64,000 nt of DNA from positions 1 to 64,000 of the forward strand of contig JAKVBK010000013.1 of assembly GCA_022447275.1 (NCBI GenBank). The letters run 5' to 3'. The notes beneath the pieces are model-generated. The model saw only the letters and a list, made by a program, of their open reading frames with translations. It searched no databases and was not told the DNA's origin. The stretch comes from Oceanicola sp. Its GTDB lineage: Bacteria; Pseudomonadota; Alphaproteobacteria; Rhodobacterales; Rhodobacteraceae. Within the stretch, counting starts at the first letter, position 1, and every line of letters begins with the position of its first letter. Made by a program: the position numbers and the translations under genes. This document shows, in pieces, positions 18,275-27,664 of the stretch.

Positions 18275-19282
18275 GTGCCCTCACCTTCCCAGCAGCCCGC
18301 CGCCCTTGCCCTGACATGTGGCGAGCCCGCCGGTGTTGGCCCCGAGATCGCGGCCAAGGCCTGGGATCAGCTGCGCGACAAAGCTCCGTTTGCCTATATC
18401 GGCGATGCCCGCCATTTGCCTGAGGGCACCCCATGGCAGCATGTGGATACGCCACAGGCAGCCGTCTCCATATGTCGCGAGGCGCTGCCCGTCCTGCACC
18501 ATAGGTTTCCTGGCGCAACGCGCCCCGGAGCGCCGGATCCGGCCGATGCTGGCAGCGTTGTCTCCGCGATCGCGCGCGCGGTGCAACTGGTGCAAGACGG
18601 CGCCGCATCGGGTCTGGTGACCTGCCCCATTCACAAGAAGGCCCTCAAGGACGGGGCGGATTTCGCCTATCCCGGGCACACGGAATACCTCGCAGCCCTT
18701 GGCGGGGTTAAGCGGGTGGTGATGATGCTGGCCAGCCCAGAATTGCGCGTGGTGCCTGCAACGATCCACATCGCCCTCGCCGATGTTCCTGCCCATCTGA
18801 CGCGGGCGCTGCTGCAAGAGACACTGCGCATCACCCACGATGCACTTCAACGGGATTTCGCAACGCCCCAGCCCCGGCTGGCCGTGGCCGGCCTCAATCC
18901 GCATGCGGGCGAAGGCGGCGCCATGGGACAAGAAGAAATCGCGCTGATCGCCCCGGCCCTCGATGAGATGCGCGCCCATGGCTTTGATATCATGGGCCCC
19001 CTGTCGGCAGACACGATGTTTCATGCCGCCGCCCGCGCCAACTATGACGCCGCGATCTGCATGTATCACGATCAGGCACTGATCCCGATCAAGACGCTCG
19101 ATTTCGACAGGGGCGTCAATGTCACCCTCGGCCTGCCCTTCGTGCGCACCTCGCCCGACCATGGCACCGCCTTCGACATCGCGGGCCAGGGCCGCGCCAA
19201 CCCTCAAAGCCTGATCGAAGCGCTGCTTTTGGCCCAGGACATGGCCGCAAATCGCGCAAAGGAGATGCAGGATGACGATTGA
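18275..19282 (+). CDS. pdxA: 4-hydroxythreonine-4-phosphate dehydrogenase
   Basis: Oxidises 4-phosphohydroxy-L-threonine in the DXP-dependent pyridoxal phosphate pathway, using NAD and a divalent metal. I place the start at GTG 18275: GGAG lies seven bases upstream and the protein then opens [23 protein letters not shown], the family N-terminus. ATG 18239 would overlap surA by 23 bases. The HAGEGG and [11 protein letters not shown] motifs carry metal-binding histidines. 335 residues is standard. It overlaps rsmA by 11 bases. Confidence 0.94.
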   Translation: MPSPSQQPAALALTCGEPAGVGPEIAAKAWDQLRDKAPFAYIGDARHLPEGTPWQHVDTPQAAVSICREALPVLHHRFPGATRPGAPDPADAGSVVSAIARAVQLVQDGAASGLVTCPIHKKALKDGADFAYPGHTEYLAALGGVKRVVMMLASPELRVVPATIHIALADVPAHLTRALLQETLRITHDALQRDFATPQPRLAVAGLNPHAGEGGAMGQEEIALIAPALDEMRAHGFDIMGPLSADTMFHAAARANYDAAICMYHDQALIPIKTLDFDRGVNVTLGLPFVRTSPDHGTAFDIAGQGRANPQSLIEALLLAQDMAANRAKEMQDDD

Positions 19283-20120
19283 TGGCCTGCCCCCCCTGCG
19301 TGAAGTCATCGCGACCCACGGCCTGTCCGCCAGAAAGGCGCTTGGCCAGAATTTTCTACTGGATCTGAACCTGACCGCCAAGATTGCCCGGGTGCCCGGT
19401 GATCTGTCCGGGGCGGACGTTCTGGAAGTGGGCCCGGGCCCGGGCGGTCTGACACGGGGCCTTCTGGCCGAAGGCGCGCGCAAGGTTTTGGCCATTGAAA
19501 AAGACGCCAGATGCCTGCCCGCCCTGCAAGAAATCCAGCAAGCCTATCCCGGCCGCCTCGAGGTGATCAGTGGCGACGCTCTGGAGGTGGATCCGCTGGG
19601 CCATCTGCAGGGCCCCATCCATGTGGCCGCAAACCTGCCCTATAATGTGGGCACCGAACTTCTGATACGGTGGCTGACACCCGCCCAATGGCCTCCGTTT
19701 TGGGCTGGTTTGACGCTGATGTTCCAACGCGAAGTGGCCGAACGGATCGTGGCCGGACCGGGCGACAAGGCCTATGGCAGGCTGGCGATCCTTGCCGGGT
19801 GGAAAACCAAGGCCAGGATCGCCATGACATTGGCCCCGGAGGCCTTTACCCCGCCACCCAAGGTCCACTCGGCCGTTGTCCACTTGATCCCAAGGCCAGA
19901 GCCCCTGTTCCCGGCCAATCCGGATATCCTCGAACAGGTGGTCGCCAAGGCGTTCAATCAACGCAGGAAAATGCTGCGTGCCAGCCTCAAAGGGCTGGTT
20001 CCAGATGTCGAGGATGCTCTGCGCGAGGCGGGGCTTGCCCCAACAGAGCGCGCCGAACGCGTTGAGATCGAAGGCTTTGCAGCCCTCGCGCGGGCCGTGG
20101 AAGCCCGCCGCAAAGCCTGA
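19272..20120 (+). CDS. rsmA: 16S rRNA dimethyladenosine transferase (KsgA)
   Basis: Dimethylates two adjacent adenines in helix 45 of 16S rRNA late in small-subunit assembly. The 282-residue protein shows ALGQNFL at 23-29, the SAM loop [10 protein letters not shown] at 52-61, the acidic EKD near 76-78 and the catalytic NLPYN at 121-125. The C-terminal helical lobe follows with [14 protein letters not shown]. Last gene of the lptF-to-rsmA run; a hairpin follows 29 bases after the stop. Confidence 0.97.
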   Translation: MTIDGLPPLREVIATHGLSARKALGQNFLLDLNLTAKIARVPGDLSGADVLEVGPGPGGLTRGLLAEGARKVLAIEKDARCLPALQEIQQAYPGRLEVISGDALEVDPLGHLQGPIHVAANLPYNVGTELLIRWLTPAQWPPFWAGLTLMFQREVAERIVAGPGDKAYGRLAILAGWKTKARIAMTLAPEAFTPPPKVHSAVVHLIPRPEPLFPANPDILEQVVAKAFNQRRKMLRASLKGLVPDVEDALREAGLAPTERAERVEIEGFAALARAVEARRKA

Positions 20121-20148
20121 AAGCCCTCTTACATTTCGCACAAAGCGA

Positions 20149-20175
20149 AAGCGCCGGGAGATACCCCCGGCGCTT
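20149..20175. terminator. Hairpin terminator between rsmA and the DUF4167 gene
   Basis: AAGCGCCGGG (20149-20158) pairs with CCCGGCGCTT (20166-20175). On the minus strand the stem is followed by a T-rich TTTCGCTTT, so it suits the DUF4167 gene best; on the plus strand only a short T pair follows. It probably ends both convergent transcripts. Confidence 0.75.
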
Positions 20176-20217
20176 GCGTAGAACTGGTTGTGGAGGCCCC
20201 TTGCGGCAGCCCGCAGT

Positions 20218-20832
20218 TTATTCGGCTGCTGTCGAGGTGTCGCCGCTGTCCTGCGCCGGGCTGGCCGGCTCGGCCGCGGGCGCTGCCTCCGCAGGGGCTT
20301 CGATGACGCCCTCTGTGACGGCTTCGGGCGCGCGTGGTTTCCGGCTGCGCGGTCTGCGCTGCTTGGGGGCCGGTTTGTTTTCCGGCGTCTCGACCAGGCC
20401 GGTTTCGGCGCTCGGTGTCGGTTCGACAACGGGGCCCACATCGGGCTGCTCTTCGAGGCCGGGCATCGGCACGTCGGGCTGCGCAGGGGCATCCGCAGCC
20501 GCCGCCTGACGTTCGCGGTGCTGCGCCTGCTGGCGCTCACGCTGGGCCTGTTGCTGAGCTTCTTGTTGCTCGCGCTTTGCTTCCATCTCGCGTTGCGCCT
20601 CACCCAGCATCCGGGTGTAGTGCTCGGCATGTTGCTGGAAGTTTTCTGCGGCAACACGGTCATTTGCCAGCGAGGCGTCACGCGCCAGCTGGGAATACTT
20701 GTCGATGATCTGTTGCGGCGTACCGCGCACCTTGCCTTCGGGGCCGGAGCTGTCGAAAACACGATTGACGATATTTCCCATCGACCGGGAGCGGTTCGAT
20801 TTCGACCGCGAACGTGACTTGCTGGATCTCAT
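20218..20832 (-). CDS. DUF4167 protein
   Basis: A 204-residue protein starting at ATG 20832; an upstream in-frame start would add 20 residues of no family character. The N-terminus is a strongly basic Ser/Arg/Lys tract (RSSKSRSRSKSNRSRS), then the conserved core GNIVNRVFDSSGPEGKVRG and a helical segment with YSQLARDASLANDRVAAENFQQHAEHY (about 40-75). After that come a Gln/Arg-rich coiled coil and a Pro/Ala/Glu-rich tail with a basic KQRRPRSRKPR patch. The basic tracts suggest nucleic-acid binding, possibly RNA or ribosome, but this is inference. The 224-bp gap upstream of it should hold its promoter. Confidence 0.88.
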   Translation of the reverse strand: MRSSKSRSRSKSNRSRSMGNIVNRVFDSSGPEGKVRGTPQQIIDKYSQLARDASLANDRVAAENFQQHAEHYTRMLGEAQREMEAKREQQEAQQQAQRERQQAQHRERQAAAADAPAQPDVPMPGLEEQPDVGPVVEPTPSAETGLVETPENKPAPKQRRPRSRKPRAPEAVTEGVIEAPAEAAPAAEPASPAQDSGDTSTAAE

Positions 20833-21056
20833 TGGTATGTAGGTCCCGCCTTGTTGCGGATACTGGGTGCTTATCTTTTCCCTCAATTCCACCCTTCATG
20901 GGCGGCGTAAGACATCCAGTGCTAAGTGTGCGAAATAACGAGGCGGATATTTCCGTCGTCCCGTGTATTAGCAATAAACACGGATCGACCGAACTGACAA
21001 GCCGTAAACGCGCTATTTCCTGCATAACCGTCTATGAACGGGACATATCTGCCCTT

Positions 21057-22022
21057 TCAGGCGGGCATGCGCGCTAAAACTACGCGATCTCGACCATCGA
21101 GATCGGCATGGACTTCCAGCCCGCTCAACCCCGCCCCTTCCAGGATCCCGCAAACGGCATCTGCCTGGGTCGGTCCGATCTCACAAAGGAACCGGCCAGC
21201 CGGCTCCAGATATGTGGCAAGGTCCCGGGCAATGGCGCGGTAAGCCCCCAGCCCGTCACCCTCATCGGTCAACGCGCCGCGCGGCTCCCAATCCCGCACC
21301 TCCGGTGCAAGCTCCGGCATTTCTGCAGCCGCAATGTAGGGCGGATTGCTCACGATGAGATCAAACCGGCCTTCAACCCATTCGAACCAATTCGAAATGA
21401 AGATATCGACCGCCTCCAGCACACCGCAGCTCTGCGCGTTATAGTGGGCCACTTCACAAACCGCCTCGCTGGTATCGACACCCACACCTGTCGCCACGCC
21501 ACGGGCATCAGCCAGCAAGGTCAGCAGGATCGCCCCGGACCCAAGGCCCAGATCAAGCACCCTGCGATAGGGCTCGGCCTTGGCCAGCCGGACCAGCACC
21601 TCGGTTTCCGGGCGCGGATCCAGCACCGCTGAAGACACGCGAAACGTGCGGTTCATAAAATGGCGCTGGCCGAGGATATGCGAGACGGGTTCGCGCTGCA
21701 TGCGGCGCTTGATCAGCCCGTCATAGGCGCGGGCCGCATCCGCATTGAGCGGATCGAGGATATAGGCCGCCAGCTGCCCGCTGGAGATGCCCAAGGCCTG
21801 TGCCAAAAGCACCCGTGCATCCCGCGCGGGCGCCGGAACATGTGCCCCCGCCAACCAGGACACAGCCACAGAGACCGCCGCATTGCCGGTCAGGCCGGGC
21901 TTAATGATGGGTTGCATGGGAATGTCGCGCAGGGGCGGCACGGCGTCTGCCTTTGCCTCGGGCCGGGGATCGCGCCCAAATGCGCCCCCTTGGGAAGGAC
22001 CGCCCTCGGGCGTGCCACTCAT
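21057..22022 (-). CDS. prmC: Release factor glutamine methyltransferase
   Basis: Methylates the glutamine of the GGQ motif in release factors; its substrate PrfA is encoded directly upstream. The catalytic NPPY (SNPPYIAA, near residue 227) is intact. The SAM loop reads DLGLGSGAI where most relatives have DLGTGSGAI. The N-terminal helical domain precedes it. ATG 22022 overlaps the prfA stop by four bases, which favours this start, although the first 35 residues are low-complexity and ATG 21917 would give a more family-like N-terminus. Confidence 0.93.
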   Translation of the reverse strand: MSGTPEGGPSQGGAFGRDPRPEAKADAVPPLRDIPMQPIIKPGLTGNAAVSVAVSWLAGAHVPAPARDARVLLAQALGISSGQLAAYILDPLNADAARAYDGLIKRRMQREPVSHILGQRHFMNRTFRVSSAVLDPRPETEVLVRLAKAEPYRRVLDLGLGSGAILLTLLADARGVATGVGVDTSEAVCEVAHYNAQSCGVLEAVDIFISNWFEWVEGRFDLIVSNPPYIAAAEMPELAPEVRDWEPRGALTDEGDGLGAYRAIARDLATYLEPAGRFLCEIGPTQADAVCGILEGAGLSGLEVHADLDGRDRVVLARMPA

Positions 22023-23074
22023 GCCTCCATCTCCGCCAGTTTTCGGGCCTGGTCATCGGCGGCGAGGGCCGCAACGATTTCCTCCAGATCCCCGGTCAGG
22101 ATGGCATCAAGTCGGTAGAGCGTGAGGTTGATCCTGTGATCGGTCATGCGTCCCTGAGGAAAGTTGTAGGTCCGGATTCGTTCTGAGCGGTCGCCCGAGC
22201 CGACCTGCGCCTTGCGATCGGCAGCCCGCTCCTGCGCGGCGCGCTGGCGCTCGAGGTCAAACAGGCGTGTGCGCAGAACCTGCATGGCGATGGCCCGGTT
22301 CTGGTGCTGCGATTTCTCTGAGCTGGTCACGACAAGCCCCGTGGGCAGGTGGGTGATCCGAACCGCCGAATCGGTGGTGTTCACATGCTGACCGCCGGCC
22401 CCGCTGGCCCGCATCGTGTCGATCCGAATATCGGAGGCCGGGATGTCGATATCCACGTCCTCGGCCTCTGGCAGGACGGCCACAGTGGCAGCAGAGGTGT
22501 GTATGCGCCCACCGCTTTCTGTGACGGGCACACGCTGTACCCGGTGAACGCCGGATTCGTATTTCAACGCAGCAAAGGCCCCTTCGCCTGCAATGCGCAG
22601 AGTGGCTTCCTTGATGCCGCCCAGTTCCGTCAGCTGTTCATCCAGCATTTCCGCCTTCCATCCGCGCGCTTCGGCAAAGCGGTGGTACATACGCAGGAGA
22701 TCCGCCGCAAAAAGGCTGGCTTCATCGCCGCCTGTGCCCGGCCGGATTTCCAGCAGCGCCGGTCGCGCATCCGCCGCGTCTTTCGGTAGGAGCGCCACGC
22801 GCAAAGCCTGTTCCAGCTCTGGCAAGCGCGCCTTGAGTGCGGGCAACTCCTCTTCCGCCAATTCCTTCATCTCGGGATCGTCCAGCATCAGCTGGGCTTC
22901 CTCGAAATCGGATTGGCACTGGCGGTAGGCGTCAATCGCCGCAATGACGGGCTTCAGGTCGGAATATTCTTTGGCGAGCGCCGCGATTTCATCAGCCGCG
23001 GCGCCTTCCGACATGCGTGCCTCCAGAAACTGGAAGCGAGAGGTAAGATCGTGCAGGCGTGTTTCAGGGATCAT
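22019..23074 (-). CDS. prfA: Peptide chain release factor 1
   Basis: Recognises UAA and UAG stop codons and triggers peptidyl-tRNA hydrolysis. The codon-reading P-x-T motif is PVT at 183-185 and the catalytic GGQ is at 227-229 ([10 protein letters not shown]). 351 residues with the usual RPGTGGDEA at 111-119. It overlaps the DUF1499 gene by four bases upstream and prmC by four bases downstream, so the three are one coupled unit. Confidence 0.98.
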   Translation of the reverse strand: MIPETRLHDLTSRFQFLEARMSEGAAADEIAALAKEYSDLKPVIAAIDAYRQCQSDFEEAQLMLDDPEMKELAEEELPALKARLPELEQALRVALLPKDAADARPALLEIRPGTGGDEASLFAADLLRMYHRFAEARGWKAEMLDEQLTELGGIKEATLRIAGEGAFAALKYESGVHRVQRVPVTESGGRIHTSAATVAVLPEAEDVDIDIPASDIRIDTMRASGAGGQHVNTTDSAVRITHLPTGLVVTSSEKSQHQNRAIAMQVLRTRLFDLERQRAAQERAADRKAQVGSGDRSERIRTYNFPQGRMTDHRINLTLYRLDAILTGDLEEIVAALAADDQARKLAEMEA

Positions 23075-23571
23075 GCCACGTCTTTGCGCGAGTGGGCCTC
23101 CGGGTCAAGATGCTCTGCAAGCCTGAGGGGTGTGCCGAGGCGCGAAACCCATTTGGCCACACGTGCCCGGTTCACGCCCAGATCCGACTGACCAAAGCGC
23201 AGGCGCGCAAAAATCACCAATTCCGCGCGATCGTCGGACAGCGGCTGTGCCGCCACGGTGGTGTAGTCGGGAAAGCCGAACAGTGCAGAGCGGGTCACAT
23301 AGGTGATCCTGCCCTCTGATGGGCTGCCGGCAAGGCGTTTCGTGCGGGCTGTGGCCATGGCGATGGCATCAACGCGCTCCAGCAAGGCCTGCGCGCTTTC
23401 CGCGTAAGTCAGGGCGCCGTCCTGCCCGGCCAAGGCGCTGCCCGGACCGGAGGCACCTTCGCGGGGATCGATATGCCAGACGTCGGGATCAGAGGGCGCA
23501 AGACGGACATAGAGCCCCCCTGCGATCGCCAGAAGGGCAAGGGCAGCAATGGTTACGGATAGGATCTGCAT
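23071..23571 (-). CDS. DUF1499 protein
   Basis: A 166-residue protein from ATG 23571 with one N-terminal membrane helix (about 3-20) and a soluble domain that ends with the family's [27 protein letters not shown]1499 members have no established biochemical role. The stop overlaps the prfA start by ATGA, so it is first in the unit with prfA and prmC. An extra ten upstream residues are possible (23601). Confidence 0.85.
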   Translation of the reverse strand: MQILSVTIAALALLAIAGGLYVRLAPSDPDVWHIDPREGASGPGSALAGQDGALTYAESAQALLERVDAIAMATARTKRLAGSPSEGRITYVTRSALFGFPDYTTVAAQPLSDDRAELVIFARLRFGQSDLGVNRARVAKWVSRLGTPLRLAEHLDPEAHSRKDVA

Positions 23572-23665
23572 GGCGGGCCTTTCTCGTTTGACCCACGTCA
23601 CCTATCCGTTCTGCGGCCAAAGGAAAGGCCTGCCGTTACGGCTTTTGCACAAACAGGGCTGATTT

Positions 23666-24613
23666 TCAGCTGCGCTTGGGCTTTGGCAGGATGCTCAGGA
23701 TCTCATAGGCGAGGTTGGCGGCCACCAAAGCCGTGTTCCCGGAAGGATCATAGGGCGGCGACACTTCAACCATGTCTGCCCCCACGATCTCCAACCCATC
23801 GAGACCGCGAATCAACTCCATCGCCTGGGGCGGTGTCAGCCCGCCGATCTCGGGCGTGCCGGTACCCGGCGCATAGGCCGGATCGAGGCTGTCGATGTCA
23901 TAGCTGAGATAAACCTTAGTTGTGCCAATGGCTTGCTTGATGGTATCCGCCAGAGGCGCAAGGGAACGGTGCCAGATTTCCGGCGCGGTGATCAGGTTGA
24001 AACCCCAGTCCCGCGGTGTGTTGAAATCATCCGGTCCATAGCCTGTGCCCCGCAGCCCGATCTGCCAGACCTTGTCGGGCAGGATCAGGTTTTCCTCATA
24101 GGCGCGGCGAAATACCGTGCCGTGGCATTCGCGTACGCCGAACATCACATCATTCACATCTGCGTGGGCATCCACATGCACAAGGGCGACAGGGCCATGA
24201 TGTTTGGCCACAGCCCGCAGGATCGGCAGTGTCAGCGTGTGATCACCCCCAAGCGTGAGGGGAATTGCCCCATGGGAGAGGACCGCATCGGTCCAGCGCT
24301 CGATAATCGAAATCGTGTCGGCCAGATCGAAGGTATTGATCGCCACATCGCCGATATCAGCAACCTGCAACTTTTCAAAAGGAGCAGCCCCGGTCTGAAT
24401 ATTGTAGGGGCGGATCATCGCGCTTTCAGCGCGAATCTGTTTGGGCCCGAAACGGGTGCCGGAGCGCCAGGAAGTGCCAATATCCATCGGCACCCCCATC
24501 ACAGCCACATCAAGGCCCGCAGCCGTTTCCACCTGCGGCAAGCGCATGAAAGTGCCCGGCCCTGCAAAGCGCGCCAGATCATTGCCCCCGATCGGTTGAT
24601 TGAAAGCACTCAT
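23666..24613 (-). CDS. Ureohydrolase of the guanidinobutyrase/guanidinopropionase type
   Basis: A 315-residue binuclear manganese hydrolase that removes urea from a guanidino compound. Metal ligands are clear: H125 (GGDHT), D148, H150 and D152 (DAHADV), D239 and D241 (DIDSLDP). The stretch TSWRSGTRFGPKQIRAES and the EIGGLT-x-Q segment resemble Pseudomonas GbuA and GpuA more than Escherichia coli SpeB. Substrate could be 4-guanidinobutyrate, 3-guanidinopropionate, agmatine or another guanidino compound. ATG 24613 overlaps the stop of the upstream SpeB-type gene (ATGA). Third gene of the amidohydrolase-SpeB-GbuA unit. Confidence 0.88.
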   Translation of the reverse strand: MSAFNQPIGGNDLARFAGPGTFMRLPQVETAAGLDVAVMGVPMDIGTSWRSGTRFGPKQIRAESAMIRPYNIQTGAAPFEKLQVADIGDVAINTFDLADTISIIERWTDAVLSHGAIPLTLGGDHTLTLPILRAVAKHHGPVALVHVDAHADVNDVMFGVRECHGTVFRRAYEENLILPDKVWQIGLRGTGYGPDDFNTPRDWGFNLITAPEIWHRSLAPLADTIKQAIGTTKVYLSYDIDSLDPAYAPGTGTPEIGGLTPPQAMELIRGLDGLEIVGADMVEVSPPYDPSGNTALVAANLAYEILSILPKPKRS

Positions 24614-25572
24614 CGGTTCGCTCTCCCCCAAAGGCAGATCAACTCCATCACCACATGGGCGCCGGCAATTGCTGTGGCGCCCGTGGTATCAAATGGCGGT
24701 GACACTTCGACAAGATCGCCCCCCACCATCGGCAACCCGTCGAGATCCTGCAAAATAGCCGCCGCCTGCCATGCGTGCAGCCCGCCCCAGACAGGCGTGC
24801 CCGTGCCCGGCGCAAAGGCCGGGTCCAGCGCATCAATGTCAAACGAGACATAGGCCGGCCCTGCGCCCACATGCGCCCGGATTGTTTCGGCAATCGCGGC
24901 CGGGTTGCTTTCATGAACCTCGCGCGCGGAAAGGGTCAGAATGCCCAGCGGATCCTCATTGACCGTGCGAATGCCGATCTGAACCGAGCGCGCCGCGTCG
25001 ATCACGCCTTCCTGCACCGCCTTGTAGAACATGGTTCCGTGGTCAATCCGATCAGGGTTGTCATCGGGCCAGGTGTCGGAATGGGCATCAAACTGAACAA
25101 GCGCCAACGGGCCATGCCGAGCCGCATGAGCGCGCAGGATCGGAAGGGACACAGAGTGATCGCCGCCGATCGCAATGCACCCGGCCCCAGTGTCCAGAAT
25201 ACCCGCGATATGGGCCTGCAAGGTGGCCGGAAATGCAGCCACATCGGCATAATCGAAGGCAAGATCGCCATAATCAGCAATCGCAAGCGCCTCCATCGGA
25301 TCATAGCCTTTCCAGCCCCAAGGCGGGTCATAGGTCTGCAAAGCGGATGCTTCGCGGACCGCGCGCGGCCCCAGGCGGGTACCCGGGCGGTTGGTCACCG
25401 CCTGATCAAACGGCACCCCGGTGATGGCCAGATCATATCCGGCAAGATCCTTGGTGTAGTGACGGCGCAGAAACGACGTCACCCCGGAAAAGGTATTCTC
25501 GAACGCTCTGCCCTTGCGCGGCGTTTGCGAGATCGCCCTATCGACCTCTTTGGCGGCATCTTCGAGGGCCAT
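24610..25572 (-). CDS. speB: Agmatinase-type ureohydrolase
   Basis: A 320-residue paralogue of the next gene downstream, but nearer to Escherichia coli SpeB: it has ITGVPFDQAVTNRPGTRLGP, GGDHSVSLPILRAHA, FDAHSDT, the SpeB-like DHGTMFYKAVQEGVID and VSFDIDALDPAFAPGTGTP. SpeB releases urea from agmatine to give putrescine. All six metal ligands are present. It starts 3 bases after the M20 gene and overlaps the next ureohydrolase by four, so the three are cotranscribed. Two distinct ureohydrolases in one operon suggest two guanidino substrates or a heteromeric enzyme. Confidence 0.88.
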   Translation of the reverse strand: MALEDAAKEVDRAISQTPRKGRAFENTFSGVTSFLRRHYTKDLAGYDLAITGVPFDQAVTNRPGTRLGPRAVREASALQTYDPPWGWKGYDPMEALAIADYGDLAFDYADVAAFPATLQAHIAGILDTGAGCIAIGGDHSVSLPILRAHAARHGPLALVQFDAHSDTWPDDNPDRIDHGTMFYKAVQEGVIDAARSVQIGIRTVNEDPLGILTLSAREVHESNPAAIAETIRAHVGAGPAYVSFDIDALDPAFAPGTGTPVWGGLHAWQAAAILQDLDGLPMVGGDLVEVSPPFDTTGATAIAGAHVVMELICLWGRANR

Positions 25573-25575
25573 GGC

Positions 25576-26748
25576 TCAGCCACCCACCGGCTGGGCCCGC
25601 TCGACGAGGCGGGCAAAGAAGGACGCTCCGACCGGGGAAATCGCGTCATTAAAGTCATAGGCCGCCTGGTGACACATGGCTGTGTCGCCCTGCCCGAGCA
25701 TCAGATAGGCACCGGGACGGGCTTCCAGCATGTAGGAAAAATCCTCGGCGCCCATCACGGGCGGCGCATCCGCGACAACAGCCCCGTCCCCGACGACTTC
25801 GCGGGCAACGTCGACGGCAAACTGAGCCTGCTCGGCGTGGTTGATCGTGGGGGGGTAGCCCATCTCAAAGGAGATATCTGCCGTCACCCCAAAGGCTGCC
25901 GCCGTCCCCGATACGATCTCACGCAGGCGCGAAATGGCCAGATCTGCCACGTCCTTCTCATAGTAGCGGATCGTGCCCGAGAACCGCACCCATGTGCCAA
26001 TCACATTGTTGGCGTTGGAGGCGGTCGACATCTGGGTCACGCCCAACACAAGCGCCTTGGCGGGATCATGGTTGCGGGCGGTGACGCTGTCGACCGCCTG
26101 AATCATTGCCAGCGCAGGGGGCAGCGGATCTTGGGCTTGATGCGGGTAGGCCGCATGCCCACCGGCCGCATGGACGGTTACCTCAAATTCGCCAACACCG
26201 GCCATCACCGGGCCGGGCGCTGTCAGGATATGGCCCTCCGTTTCCATTGGGGCATTGTGCAGGGCATAGACCTCGCTGACGCCAAAACGGTCCATCACGC
26301 CTTCCTGCACCATGACTTCGCCGCCGCCACCCTGTTCCTCAGCGGGCTGGAACAGCAACACGACCTCGCCGGCAAAGTTGCGAGTTTCCGCCAGATACCG
26401 GGCGGCCCCCAGCAGCATGGTTGTATGGCCATCATGGCCGCAGGCATGCATCTTGCCGGGCACCGTTGAGGCATGGGGGGCGCCGGTTTCCTCCTCGATG
26501 GGCAGCGCATCCATGTCCGCGCGCAGCCCAACCCGGCGCGCACTCTCGCCCTGCCCCCGGATCACTGCCACCACACCCGTTTTGGCAATGCCCTCGTGAA
26601 TTTCGTCAACGCCAAAGGATTTGAGTTGCTCGACAACAAAGCGCGCCGTCTGCTCGCAATCGAAGGAAAGCTCGGGATGGGCATGCAGATGGCGTCGCCA
26701 CCCTTCCATGTCGGGGGCAAAATCGGCAATACGGTTCACGACGGGCAT
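25576..26748 (-). CDS. M20 family amidohydrolase (hippurate hydrolase-like)
   Basis: A 390-residue dizinc amidohydrolase of the aminoacylase/carboxypeptidase type. Landmarks: RRHLHAHPELSF near the N-terminus, RADMDALPIEE, HACGHDGHTTMLLG, and QPAEEQGGGGEVM with the catalytic glutamates. A dimerisation lid domain lies in the middle, followed by GAEDFSYM near the C-terminus. The natural substrate is likely an N-acyl or N-carbamoyl amino acid or amine; the neighbouring ureohydrolases hint at an N-acylated guanidino compound. The start MPVVNRIADF at 26748 matches relatives; a 60-residue upstream extension is implausible. Divergent from mazG. Confidence 0.9.
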   Translation of the reverse strand: MPVVNRIADFAPDMEGWRRHLHAHPELSFDCEQTARFVVEQLKSFGVDEIHEGIAKTGVVAVIRGQGESARRVGLRADMDALPIEEETGAPHASTVPGKMHACGHDGHTTMLLGAARYLAETRNFAGEVVLLFQPAEEQGGGGEVMVQEGVMDRFGVSEVYALHNAPMETEGHILTAPGPVMAGVGEFEVTVHAAGGHAAYPHQAQDPLPPALAMIQAVDSVTARNHDPAKALVLGVTQMSTASNANNVIGTWVRFSGTIRYYEKDVADLAISRLREIVSGTAAAFGVTADISFEMGYPPTINHAEQAQFAVDVAREVVGDGAVVADAPPVMGAEDFSYMLEARPGAYLMLGQGDTAMCHQAAYDFNDAISPVGASFFARLVERAQPVGG

Positions 26749-26808
26749 GCTGGGTCTCTCCGCTGGATTTGGTTGCGCCCATGAAACCCAACTGTGAGGG
26801 GACAGGCA

Positions 26809-27639
26809 ATGACCTCTGAACAAAGCGCTGCACTTGTGAACGATCCAAAGGGCGGCCTTCCACGGCTGCTGGAAATCATGCGCCGCCTGCGCGACCCGCA
26901 AACGGGCTGCCCCTGGGACATCGAGCAAACCTGGGACAGCATTGCGCCCTACACGATCGAAGAGGCCTACGAGGTGGCAGACGCCATCGCCCGGCGCGCC
27001 TGGGACGAAGTGCAGGCCGAACTGGGGGATCTGCTGTTGCAGGTGATCTATTTCTCGCAGATCGCAACAGAAGAGCAGCGCTTTGATTTTGACGCTGTCG
27101 CCAATGCGATCTCAGACAAGATGGTGGACCGCCACCCCCATGTGTTCGGCACAGAAAACCGCGACAAATCTGCCGAGCAGCAAACCATCGACTGGGAAGT
27201 GCAAAAAGAGCGGGAGCGCGCCGCAAAGGGCGAAACACGGGTTCTGGATGGGGTGGCCCTCGGCCTGCCGGCCCTGATGCGCGCCCAAAAGCTGCAGAAA
27301 CGCGCGGCCCGTGTTGGCTTTGACTGGCCCGAGATCACGCAGGTGCTCGACAAAATCCAGGAAGAGGCCGAGGAACTCGCAGCAGAACAGGGCGGCGACA
27401 TGGATCGGCTCGAAGACGAGTTCGGCGATCTGCTCTTCGTTGTGGTCAATCTTGGCCGTCATCTGGGCCTGGATGCAGAGACAGCACTGCGTCGCGCAAA
27501 CGGAAAATTCACGCGCCGTTTCAATTATGTAGAAGACGAGACGAAAGCATCAGGCAAGGCGTTGACAGACAGCACACTCGAGGAAATGGACGCGCTGTGG
27601 ACAGCCGCGAAACACGCCGAGCGCGCACCCTCCTCCTGA
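26809..27639 (+). CDS. mazG: Nucleoside triphosphate pyrophosphohydrolase MazG
   Basis: Hydrolyses (d)NTPs to monophosphate and pyrophosphate, with roles in nucleotide sanitation and the stringent response in Escherichia coli. Two MazG domains: the first has CPWDIEQTWDSI and EEAYEVADAI with ELGDLLLQV; the second has EEAEELAAE and EDEFGDLLFVV, giving the ExxE and ExxD metal sites. 276 residues is standard. ATG 26809 follows a GAGGGGA ribosome-binding site; an in-frame GTG five codons upstream is possible. Confidence 0.96.
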   Translation: MTSEQSAALVNDPKGGLPRLLEIMRRLRDPQTGCPWDIEQTWDSIAPYTIEEAYEVADAIARRAWDEVQAELGDLLLQVIYFSQIATEEQRFDFDAVANAISDKMVDRHPHVFGTENRDKSAEQQTIDWEVQKERERAAKGETRVLDGVALGLPALMRAQKLQKRAARVGFDWPEITQVLDKIQEEAEELAAEQGGDMDRLEDEFGDLLFVVVNLGRHLGLDAETALRRANGKFTRRFNYVEDETKASGKALTDSTLEEMDALWTAAKHAERAPSS

Positions 27640-27664
27640 TAGCTATGGCCACATCGGGCGCGGA

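Noticed and set aside
20961..20983. Hairpin CCGTGT/ACACGG between prmC and the DUF4167 gene
   Set aside because: Six-base stem with an 11-base loop and no T-run; likely chance.
24775..26469. Open frame of over 560 codons on the plus strand
   Set aside because: It lies opposite the M20 amidohydrolase and SpeB genes, whose catalytic motifs are unambiguous; GC-rich codon bias explains the open antisense frame.
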